From the NCBI GenBank assembly GCA_910584585.1, contig CAJUBP010000007.1, positions 1 through 29,592 of the forward strand: DNA of 29,592 bases, read 5' to 3'. The translations under genes were made by a program, and so were the position numbers. A model generated the notes under the pieces. The model saw only the letters and a program-made list of their open reading frames with translations. It made no database searches and had not been told where the DNA came from. This DNA is from an uncultured Lachnospiraceae bacterium (lineage in GTDB: Bacteria; Bacillota; Clostridia; Lachnospirales; Lachnospiraceae). Numbering within the stretch: position 1 is the first letter of the stretch; the number at the start of each line of letters is the position of its first letter. Positions 14,901 to 21,452 of this stretch are shown one piece after another.

Positions 14901-17094
14901 AAGTTTTAAATGGAAATGCGACAGCGGAAACAAAATGGGGCTTCAGTTCCGGGATACAAATGGAGAGCTGCTCTTTGCTCTGTGCGCAGCGCCGGATAAG
15001 TCAGCTTTGCGTACATCAACCACGGCAGATGCCGTGAAGCCGGAAGAAGCGGCGGCAAAATCTGAACCTAAGTGGGATGAGATTACATTGGAGAAATCGA
15101 AAGATTATACGATCCGCGTCCATGCAGATTTCGCAAAGAAGCAGGCCAGCTATTCTGTAATAAACGCAGACGGGAAAACCGTTGTACAGGAGTTGGATGT
15201 GCCGGTAAAAGCCCAGAACCTGGGAACCATGATTGCATGCAGCTGGTGGGATTCCAAACCACAGTATCTGGATGATTTCAGAATTACGGCCACAGCCATA
15301 GACAAGACAGAATTAACGAAAGCCATTGCAGAGGCGGAAGCTTTAAAAGAAACAGATTATACAGCGGAAAGCTGGGCGCCGTTCCAGGAGAAGCTTAAGG
15401 CAGCAAAAACAGTGGAAGCAAAGGCAGGCGCGTCTTCAGAGGAAATCAGGACAGCGTATATTGAGTTGGCAAAAGCCCAGACAGCTTTGGTGAAGCTGGT
15501 GGATAAGACAGAATTAAATGCGGCCATCACAGAAGCGGAAGCATTGAAGGAAGCAGATTATACCGCGGAGAGTTGGAAAGGTTTCCAGGAAAAACTTAAG
15601 GCGGCAAAAGCCATTGCAGAGAAAGCAGAGGCAACTCAGCAAGAAGTGGATGACGCTTTGGCAGCGCTGAAAGAAGCAAAAGAGGCTTTAGAAGAGCAGG
15701 AAGCTCCAACGGTAGTGGATAAGCCGGCTTTGGAAGCAGCCATCACAGAAGCGTCAGCCCTGAAAGAATCCGAGTATACGCCGGAAAGCTGGAAAGCCTT
15801 CCAGGAGAAGCTTAAGGCGGCGCAGGAGATAGCAGCGAAAGAAGACGCAGCGCCGGAAGAGATCACCAAAGCTTTCCAGAAGTTAGAGGCGGCAAGGAAA
15901 GCCTTAGTAAAATCAGGCAGTTCAGACCCAACGACAGTGGATAAGCCGGCTTTGGAAGCAGCCATCACAGAAGCGTCAGCCCTGAAAGAATCCGATTACA
16001 CGGCGGAGAGCTGGAAAACCTTCCAGGAGAAACTTAAGGCAGCGCAGGAGATAGCGGCGAAAGAAGGAGCAACGACGGAAGAAATCGCCAAAGCTTTCAA
16101 TGAATTGGACGCAGCAAAGAAAGCCTTAGTAAAATCAGGCAGTTCAGAACCAACGGAAGTGGATAAACCGGCTTTGGAAGCAGCCATCACAGAAGCGTCA
16201 GCCCTGAAAGAATCCGATTACACGGCGGAGAGCTGGAAAACCTTCCAGGAGAAACTTAAGGCGGCGCAGGAGATAGCGGCCAAAGAAGACGCGGCGCCGG
16301 AAGAGATCACCAAAGCCTTCCAGGAGTTAGAGGCGGCAAAGGAAGCCTTAAAGAAAAATAGTTCAGAAGGCAATGGCAATACCGGAGGAAATGGCGGCAA
16401 TACCGGAGGCAACGGCGGCAATACCGGAGGAAACGGCAACACCGGAGGAAATGGCAACACCGGAGATAATGGAGACAACACTGAAGATAAAGATGGCGCT
16501 GGGGACGATGGCGACGACGCTGAAGATAACGATGGCCAAACACCTGCCCCAGCAAAGAAGGTTGCCAAAATCAAATTTGAAACAAACAAATATCAAATTG
16601 CGGCAGGCAAAAAAGTTAATTTAGGAAAAGCAGTTACGACGCTGCCTAAAGATGCTGAAAATAAACAACTGACATGGCAATCCTCCAATCAGAAATATGT
16701 TTCTGTCAGCGGCAGCGGCATGGTAACTGCAAAGAAAGCCGGGATCGGCAAGAAGGTTACAATCACAGCAACGGCAAAAGACGGCTCCGGCGTAAAAGGA
16801 AAGGTTACCGTCCAGGTAATGAAGCATGCGGTGAATAGAGTTTCCTTGAAGGCAAAGACCAAAACGCTGAAAGCCGGCAAGAAATTAAAAATCACGGCGA
16901 AGATAAAGACAAGCGGTAAAAAGGTAAATAAGAAGCTGGCTTGGAAGACTTCGAACAAGAAATATGCCGTTGTAAACAGCAAAGGCGTGGTAACTGCGAA
17001 GAAAGCCGGGAGGGGTAAGACAGTCACCATCACAGCCACGTCCATAGACGGAACCAACAAGAAAGGAACCATCAAAATCAAGATTAAGAAATAA
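11905..17094 (+). CDS. Giant secreted right-handed beta-helix protein with FIVAR and Big domains
   Basis: A 1729-residue exported protein. Residues 1-44 form a Lys/Arg-rich signal peptide (hydrophobic core SMLLAGAVSITSILPG, cleavage near VKA-AG). A jelly-roll-like domain (45-250) comes next. A parallel beta-helix starting YYVSNSGDDTAAGTSPQTAW (about 255-845) has repeated N-N-x-F/V ladders (YNYVHDCGEG, YNNVFYRSES) and is the likely catalytic or glycan-binding core, similar to polysaccharide lyase or epimerase helices. Then follow a carboxypeptidase-regulatory-like domain (852-934), a second jelly roll (942-1132), five FIVAR repeats (1133-1485), a Gly/Asn/Asp linker and two Lys-rich Big-like domains. 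No LPxTG motif is present, so wall attachment is probably through the basic Big domains. The start at 11905 follows AAGGAGGAG. It is under operator site 2, so it probably acts on the same xylan-type polymer. The catalytic specificity is unknown. Confidence 0.85.
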   Translation: MKQSREKAKTRKKKRRAVLSMLLAGAVSITSILPGTSMQTVKAAGTEGSKVAAEIDFTKMSNLNSLGTGWSVQGSATKLIDDGEGKALELSKTDGNEVGLTYDGLGIQKSEYRYVSVEAELKLGTEGAEHQFSIPYIWNGNDVAYTFYVDRGQNNENDWTRFWTQSGSKTNVKSSDAGVGKPGQWQNIRMDIDLETDTFRASVDGDCIFDGEKARTAGDALTKLRFYADSWNRGTVWIKSVKVTAHKEHAAAATYYVSNSGDDTAAGTSPQTAWKTIERVNKEHFIPGDKILFEKGGVWEGVTLEPQGSGSAGNKITLSSYGEGTAMPRIAAKGKCKDAVYLYNQEYWEISYLDVSNTVEGFTQLSGNGSGDGTAPTTNVSQRNDADGEKLGEYRGIHIAGRDVATLKGFHLHHLLVHDVTGNVAWIGDTGLKDKGIVNNAGSDGSKRTGGILIECLKPSGNQATQFSDIIIEDSQFINNSFCGITVKQWNGSGNQTGNNPGWANRNRAGGAPDYEDSNWKPHSNIRIQNNYVNQGASAYACNGIYLTSARDSVIQGNVLEHIGTCGIELYFTDNVVVQYNEVSDVVKKSGGADDNAIDPDWRVSNALIQYNYVHDCGEGFLLCGVKFNTGVIRYNLVQDCGRSYVHYSMGSGYFQIYNNVFYRSESGNGTNNFDPWGSGKVSYFNNVFYDGKKQGFNFSGGSSFAFDNNAYYGTNPTSKDKNAIVLAENPFEGSAPSLERKGGIESGPLLEANGLQPKKDSPLIASGTTTDPIGLSIEEGLKNKGTQFNFTPLAGAAQGWQGTDVHIERRSYPVFEKTGEEAKLDTAKEHKAASGEAPTIGMFEVPLAENDIILRGKVSDGLHPAANVTLEITSGGKKITVLTNEAGSYSVTTGLTAGNAAIVLKREGLADVTETVTLEVGKINVKDITLPLAPMPEEYGAEVINEKFEAQTSPENFGFNTGTAIENGKLVLTKNMGNAAAAVKTFSDDISSRKGIDLSFKWKCDSGNKMGLQFRDTNGELLFALCAAPDKSALRTSTTADAVKPEEAAAKSEPKWDEITLEKSKDYTIRVHADFAKKQASYSVINADGKTVVQELDVPVKAQNLGTMIACSWWDSKPQYLDDFRITATAIDKTELTKAIAEAEALKETDYTAESWAPFQEKLKAAKTVEAKAGASSEEIRTAYIELAKAQTALVKLVDKTELNAAITEAEALKEADYTAESWKGFQEKLKAAKAIAEKAEATQQEVDDALAALKEAKEALEEQEAPTVVDKPALEAAITEASALKESEYTPESWKAFQEKLKAAQEIAAKEDAAPEEITKAFQKLEAARKALVKSGSSDPTTVDKPALEAAITEASALKESDYTAESWKTFQEKLKAAQEIAAKEGATTEEIAKAFNELDAAKKALVKSGSSEPTEVDKPALEAAITEASALKESDYTAESWKTFQEKLKAAQEIAAKEDAAPEEITKAFQELEAAKEALKKNSSEGNGNTGGNGGNTGGNGGNTGGNGNTGGNGNTGDNGDNTEDKDGAGDDGDDAEDNDGQTPAPAKKVAKIKFETNKYQIAAGKKVNLGKAVTTLPKDAENKQLTWQSSNQKYVSVSGSGMVTAKKAGIGKKVTITATAKDGSGVKGKVTVQVMKHAVNRVSLKAKTKTLKAGKKLKITAKIKTSGKKVNKKLAWKTSNKKYAVVNSKGVVTAKKAGRGKTVTITATSIDGTNKKGTIKIKIKK
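15715..16380 (+). repeat. Three tandem 222-bp FIVAR-encoding repeats
   Basis: GTGGATAAGCCGGCTTTGGA begins at 15715 and 15937, and a one-base variant at 16159, giving an exact 222-bp (74-residue) period with near-identical DNA. Two older, diverged FIVAR units precede them (from about 15300 and 15499). The homogeneity of the last three points to recent duplication or gene conversion. Confidence 0.85.
16371..16475 (+). repeat. Short Gly/Asn/Thr linker repeats
   Basis: Tandem units of 15-21 bases related to GGCAATACCGGAGGAAAT encode a GNTGGNGGNTGG-type linker between the FIVAR and Big domains. This is a typical slippage-prone spacer. Confidence 0.75.
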
Positions 17095-17228
17095 AGCAAG
17101 AAAAATCCATTTGGAGCCATTACAAGGGCTGCAGCATTGGGGAATCCCTGATGCGGCAGCCAATACTTTTTGTAAAATTTCTTAAGGGTATCGAGGGATT
17201 AACTGCTAAAAATCCGGAAACGGATTCT

Positions 17229-17401
17229 ATGAGTATATCTGTGGATAAAAGTTATAAAAATTCTGGAAGGAAGCTTGGCCCATTAGCCGGAGGGCTTGTT
17301 TTCATGACAGACGATTTTGATGAAACACCTGATTGCTTCAAGGAGTATATGTGATGGGATATATATTGGATACAAATGCACTCATCCGTTCCTGGCTCTA
17401 A
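17229..17401 (+). pseudogene. Third antitoxin/PIN-toxin remnant
   Basis: The frame from ATG 17229 reads MSISVDKSYKNSGRKLGPLA, then GLVFMTDDFDETPDCFKEYM to TGA 17352-17354. This tail (DDFDETPDCFKEYM) is the characteristic C terminus of a small antitoxin family. The toxin start overlaps it (TGATG): MGYILDTNALIRSWL, the first strand of a PIN domain with its Asp, then TAA at 17399-17401. No DNA-binding N terminus is visible upstream (17095-17228 holds no other gene). The toxin is reduced to 15 residues; the antitoxin could be expressed but would be incomplete. Confidence 0.65.
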
Positions 17402-17444
17402 CCGGTTCAGCAGCCCGCTTTTAATGGATAGTTGCATAATAATT

Positions 17445-18212
17445 CTATAACTCTTTTGTTTGAAGAATAAACATTTTCACTGTTTTCCCATCTTTTTTCT
17501 GTTCCCTGGAAAATGAATGCTTAAAGGCTTCTGGATTTTTTATCATCCCTGTCTTATCGCATACAAAAAAGTAAATGTTTTCTGCCTGATAGTGAAAAGC
17601 ATCTGCTCCTAACTCTTCCAATAGTTGTTTCTCGCTTATGCTTTTGCGTGTACACTTGGTTTCAATCACAAGGTTATAGTCATTCAGATAAATATCTGCC
17701 CTCATTCCCCCATATCCGTTATCACTATATACTTCTTGGCGTAATGTGGGAAAAATTGGTAATAAAATGGAATACAGCATCCTTTGCAAATCATATTCAT
17801 TTCCAATTTGAATTGCATTTAAGATTTCTGCTTTCAGAGTTCCTCTTTTATGTGGAGTTTCCTTATACATTGCACGATAGTACATGTAAAAATTGTCTAA
17901 AATTTTCTCAATCAGCCGTAATTCTTCCTGCCCGGTTGTACTTTTCTGAAAAAGAACTGATTGTTCTTCTAAAGCTTGTACCACAGAATCTAATGATTTT
18001 TTCAATGATATCAGTGTGTCCGTTTCTGAATATTCGTTTTCTGTGTAGTGCATTTTAACTTTTATTTCGTTTTGGATATTATTCATAACCACTGATTTTT
18101 CCAAAGCTATCCTTACTTTACCGCACCACAAGCCATACCTGCGTTCCAATTCCTTTTTGTTAGAAATGTCAGCAAGATTCCTTCCTTCTGAAATCAAATC
18201 GTTTATTTCCAT
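17445..18212 (-). CDS. PD-(D/E)XK nuclease-fold protein paired with an ATPase
   Basis: A 255-residue protein. The N-terminal half is helical with coiled-coil character (YSETDTLISLKKSLDSVVQA). The C-terminal half is a restriction-endonuclease-like fold: E160, then GGMRADIYL (Asp173), then LVIETKCTRK (Glu184-x-Lys186), the D...E-x-K triad, and AENIYFFVCDKT as a later strand. The start at 18212 (MEINDLIS) follows AGAGGAAAA; an earlier ATG at 18236 overlaps the upstream gene more and has no ribosome site. The gene overlaps the end of the ATPase gene by ten bases on the same strand, so the two are coupled. It is AT-rich compared with the flanking GC-richer polysaccharide genes. The likely role is DNA cleavage directed or licensed by the ATPase. 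I cannot name a described system. Confidence 0.75.
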   Translation of the reverse strand: MEINDLISEGRNLADISNKKELERRYGLWCGKVRIALEKSVVMNNIQNEIKVKMHYTENEYSETDTLISLKKSLDSVVQALEEQSVLFQKSTTGQEELRLIEKILDNFYMYYRAMYKETPHKRGTLKAEILNAIQIGNEYDLQRMLYSILLPIFPTLRQEVYSDNGYGGMRADIYLNDYNLVIETKCTRKSISEKQLLEELGADAFHYQAENIYFFVCDKTGMIKNPEAFKHSFSREQKKDGKTVKMFILQTKEL

Positions 18213-19387
18213 ATGTTTTCCTCTTCCATCCCCCATCTAATATAAAACAAAAACATATTATCTAATATATATATAACGTCATCTTTCCATTCCATCACCT
18301 GATATAAGCTGCCCAGGGATTCTAATAGTTTCTGCCAGTTTTTCAGGGCGTCCTTTACCTTTTGCGGTTTTATTGTACGATCAGTGACATTGCTTTTCAG
18401 CCTTTCCATCAGTTCTTCCAGGGGTAATTCGATTAATGGAGGATTGTCAGCTAATATTTTTAAAACCAAACTATAAATATCCCGCCTGCTTCCATCCTGG
18501 AGAGTATATTTTAACCGCTGCTGTCCCCGTGTTGGGGGGCCTGCTTTTAATACCCGCACCACGTCTGCATATGGTTGGTTCATGCAGATAAAACGGCAGC
18601 TCTCTTTCACCATGTTTTCTGTAACTATATCAGTATCCTCCGGCAGAAGGCCGATATTAAGGCAAATAGACTGCATCAACTGTGGAGAATGGATGCTTTC
18701 TTCAGCCATTTTGCATATTAATGTTTCGTCCACTTCCATATCCAGCTCGGAAAAGCCTTTGTCTGCAATCTGCTTTAATTCTTCTTTTTTCCATGGTTCT
18801 ATTTCTATGATTAAAATTCTTCCTGTCAAATCAGGATTTAAGCGGATTGTATCATCCGAACGATATGGAAGTGAAACGATAACTGCCTTGAAGCCGTTTC
18901 TGATAACTTCTTTTAGCTGGCATGCAATATCGTATTGTATTTCCGGCGGCGCATAATGAAAATCATCAAGGACAAGAACCTTCTGATACTCGTAAAAATA
19001 TTGAAGAACCTTGTCTTTTGCAGCAAAATAATTTTTGGTAATAATCGTAGATTTCTGCTCAGTATCTGAAATAGCCGCAATTTCTTCACTTATTTTTGCA
19101 CTCATGGAAATACCGATTTTTTTCCCGATTCCAGACCAGAAATCCTGTTCCTTGGAAAAATCATTTCCAGACATACAGACCATATTTTCCTTTCCGATCA
19201 CATTTTCACATAATACTGTTTTTCCGATTTTAGAAGGGCCTACAATATATGTCAGATATCCTTCCATAAAAAGGCTCTGCTTCAAACGCTCTTCATAGGT
19301 ATATTTGGTTCCCTTGGAATTTCTTGATACATACGTCCTTTGCGGATATGTGCCTGGCTTAAATACATCAGAAAAGCTTTTTCCCAT
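18203..19387 (-). CDS. AAA/STAND-type ATPase with C-terminal winged-helix region
   Basis: A 394-residue protein. Walker A is GPSKIGKT (residues 50-57) and Walker B VLVLDDFHY (Asp141-Asp142). An arginine-containing sensor region follows (SLPYRSDDTIRLNPDLTGR), then a helical lid and a winged-helix-like end (KVKDALKNWQKLLESLGSLY, then IYILDNMFLFYIRWG). The end resembles the archaeal-type ATPase (PF01637) proteins, some of which carry a fused DUF234 PD-(D/E)XK nuclease; here the nuclease is a separate overlapping gene. The start at 19387 (MGKSFSDVF) follows AAAGGTGGTG; a GTG at 19408 would place that ribosome site inside the gene. Transcribed divergently from the YesM kinase. A role in defence or mobile-element control is inference. 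Confidence 0.8.
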   Translation of the reverse strand: MGKSFSDVFKPGTYPQRTYVSRNSKGTKYTYEERLKQSLFMEGYLTYIVGPSKIGKTVLCENVIGKENMVCMSGNDFSKEQDFWSGIGKKIGISMSAKISEEIAAISDTEQKSTIITKNYFAAKDKVLQYFYEYQKVLVLDDFHYAPPEIQYDIACQLKEVIRNGFKAVIVSLPYRSDDTIRLNPDLTGRILIIEIEPWKKEELKQIADKGFSELDMEVDETLICKMAEESIHSPQLMQSICLNIGLLPEDTDIVTENMVKESCRFICMNQPYADVVRVLKAGPPTRGQQRLKYTLQDGSRRDIYSLVLKILADNPPLIELPLEELMERLKSNVTDRTIKPQKVKDALKNWQKLLESLGSLYQVMEWKDDVIYILDNMFLFYIRWGMEEENIWK

Positions 19388-19495
19388 AAAAACACCACCT
19401 TTTTTCACTTATATAACAAATATAGCACATTTATCCCCTTTTTCATACCTCTAATTCTAAAATACAAAACAGCATGATAAAAGAGAGCAAACACC

Positions 19496-19561
19496 AGTCG
19501 ACTTTCTTAAAATGGATTGTCGGCTTTTTCCATTTTGACAGGGACTTAATTTTGCTACAAT
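19496..19561 (+). promoter_or_regulatory. YesN-type operator/promoter, site 3 (yesM-yesN)
   Basis: AGTCG (19496) and TGTCG (19518) half-sites lie 22 bp apart. AAAATGGA (19509-19516) and TCCATTTT (19529-19536) form the inverted repeat seen in site 2, with a compensating A-to-G and T-to-C change that keeps the symmetry. TTGACA is at 19535-19540 with a short 15-base spacer, and the extended -10 is TGCTACAAT (hexamer 19556-19561). It precedes the sensor kinase by 113 bases. Confidence 0.8.
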
Positions 19562-19674
19562 CAGAATAGGGAAAATTTGACTGCAGGAATTGAGATTTCA
19601 GGTTTCCATAATCAACAGGAGTCAGGTATAATCAGAGGGAAACTTTGAGATAGTTGCCGAAAGAGGATGGAATT

Positions 19675-21447
19675 ATGAAATGGATGGAGAATGCCAGGCA
19701 GGCGTTTAAGAACCTGAACCTGTCCAGGAAAATGATTTTGAGTTATCTGATTGTCACCGGCGTTTTCTGCGCCATGTCGCTGGCGGCGCTGCAGTTAAGC
19801 CTTGGCATTTATGACAGCAAGCTGTATGAGAAGTCCCAGCAGGAACTGGAATTTTTTATCCAGCAGGTGAATGCCGGATTGGAGGATGTGGAACAATTGA
19901 GTTATGACGCGGCGCTGGATACCCAGGTGCAGGATCAGCTGAATGATATGAATTCTCTGGATTATCTGTCTTTGAGTTATTATTACGAGATGCAGAAGCT
20001 CCGGGAAATGCTGACCAATAAGATTCTCCTGTATCCAGATGTAAAAAATGTAATATTTACAGACAGAAACCAGGTGACGATGACAGTGGGGATGGACTGC
20101 GGAGAGATTGACAGCCGGATTTATCAGTCGCTTTTAGAGGAATTCAGCCAGAAAAGAGGGGCCTATGCATTTTATCCTCCCACTCAGGAGCATCCTTTTT
20201 TGATGTCAGGAAGGGATATTTTAAAGAAACGGGACGCCAGCCTGGACTATCTGGGGACCCTTGTTTTCCATACAGATATCGCTGGGATTATCAAGAGGAA
20301 AAATGAGGAACTGGAGCAAAAACCAGCCATGCTGTTCGTCTATTCCAGCGAAGGAATTATATACAAGGATGAAGAAATTGAAAGTATCCCAAGACTTCCC
20401 GGGCTGGACGCCGGAAAGGGGTATCAAATGCTCCGCTACCAGGGGGAGCGGTATTTTATGTGCTATCAGAAATCCCCCAAAACCGGATGGATGTATGTGA
20501 ACCTGTTTAATTATTCCGAGATTTTCGGACAGACCCAGACGGTGCGTTATCTGCTGCTTGGCGGATTTGTGCTGATATTCCTGATCAGCATCCTCTTTCT
20601 TCGATATGTTTCCAATGTGATTACAAGGCCTTTGGCGCAGCTGACCCGGTCTATGAAGATTGTGGAAACAGGCAGCTTCAAAGAAGCGGCTAAAATTCTG
20701 CCGGCAGAGGGGCGTTGTGACGAAGTTGGGGAGCTTTCCCGGGAGTTTGGGGTGATGCTGGGCCAGATTGACTTGCTGATTCATGAGAATTATGAGAAAC
20801 AGCTGGTATTGCAGGACACCAAATACCGGATGCTGCAGGCGCAGATTAATCCTCATTTTTTGTACAATACGCTGAACGCGCTGACCTGGATGCTGAAAGC
20901 GGGGCGGAATCAGGACGCCAGCCAGATGGTGGTGGAGCTGGGAAATCTCCTGCGGGCGGCTTTTGCGAAGGACATGTACACTACAGTGGAAGAGGAACTT
21001 AAGACGGTGAAAAGCTACATTACGATTCAGCAGTTCCGGTATGGAAAAAGAGCGCAGTTTCTCGTGGAGCAGACAGGCAGCCCCGGGCATTACCAGGTGC
21101 CCAGGATGATCCTGCAGCCACTGGTGGAAAATGCCGTGTATTATGGATTAGACGCGTCATTGGAGCGCTGCCGGATTGAAGTTTCGGCGGCAGAAGAAGA
21201 GCATACGGTTTGTCTGCAGGTGTCAGACACAGGAAACGGAATGACAGAGGAAGAGCTGCAGGCGGTGAGGGAGTTCAGGTTCCAGCCAAAAGGACATGGG
21301 ATCGGTCTGAGGAATATTAAAGAAAGGCTGGATCTTGCTTACAAGACCAGTGAATTTCGGATCGACAGCAAAGCAGGGGCCGGAACGAGGATTCTGATTC
21401 GGATTCCCAAGCATGAGTTGGAAAATGCGCGTGAGTTGGAGGGATAG
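19675..21447 (+). CDS. YesM-like sensor histidine kinase
   Basis: A 590-residue membrane kinase. A first transmembrane helix (about 19-43, MILSYLIVTGVFCAMSLAAL) and a second (about 289-312, LLLGGFVLIFLISILFL) flank a roughly 245-residue extracellular sensor of dCache type. A HAMP segment follows (NVITRPLAQLTRSM). The His_kinase domain has the phosphoacceptor His394 in AQINPHFLYNTLNAL, and HATPase_c carries LVENAVYYGLD (N box), DTGNGM and GHGIGLRNIKERL. This is the architecture of YesM-family kinases that sense sugars, often together with an ABC transporter. The start at 19675 follows AGAGGATGG; a TTG at 19654 is less likely. The AraC-type response regulator starts five bases after its stop. 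It is probably autoregulated through site 3. Confidence 0.93.
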   Translation: MKWMENARQAFKNLNLSRKMILSYLIVTGVFCAMSLAALQLSLGIYDSKLYEKSQQELEFFIQQVNAGLEDVEQLSYDAALDTQVQDQLNDMNSLDYLSLSYYYEMQKLREMLTNKILLYPDVKNVIFTDRNQVTMTVGMDCGEIDSRIYQSLLEEFSQKRGAYAFYPPTQEHPFLMSGRDILKKRDASLDYLGTLVFHTDIAGIIKRKNEELEQKPAMLFVYSSEGIIYKDEEIESIPRLPGLDAGKGYQMLRYQGERYFMCYQKSPKTGWMYVNLFNYSEIFGQTQTVRYLLLGGFVLIFLISILFLRYVSNVITRPLAQLTRSMKIVETGSFKEAAKILPAEGRCDEVGELSREFGVMLGQIDLLIHENYEKQLVLQDTKYRMLQAQINPHFLYNTLNALTWMLKAGRNQDASQMVVELGNLLRAAFAKDMYTTVEEELKTVKSYITIQQFRYGKRAQFLVEQTGSPGHYQVPRMILQPLVENAVYYGLDASLERCRIEVSAAEEEHTVCLQVSDTGNGMTEEELQAVREFRFQPKGHGIGLRNIKERLDLAYKTSEFRIDSKAGAGTRILIRIPKHELENARELEG

Positions 21448-21452
21448 GTTCA

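Noticed and set aside
17095..17228. Searched for a terminator after the giant secreted protein
   Set aside because: Only weak complementarity (TTGGGGAATCCCTG) with no T-run; no convincing terminator found.
18582..18956. Plus-strand open frames opposite the ATPase
   Set aside because: Antisense shadows; the minus-strand frame has clear Walker motifs and a ribosome site.
20221..21090. 289-codon minus-strand open frame opposite the sensor kinase
   Set aside because: Antisense shadow of the kinase domain; no family features.
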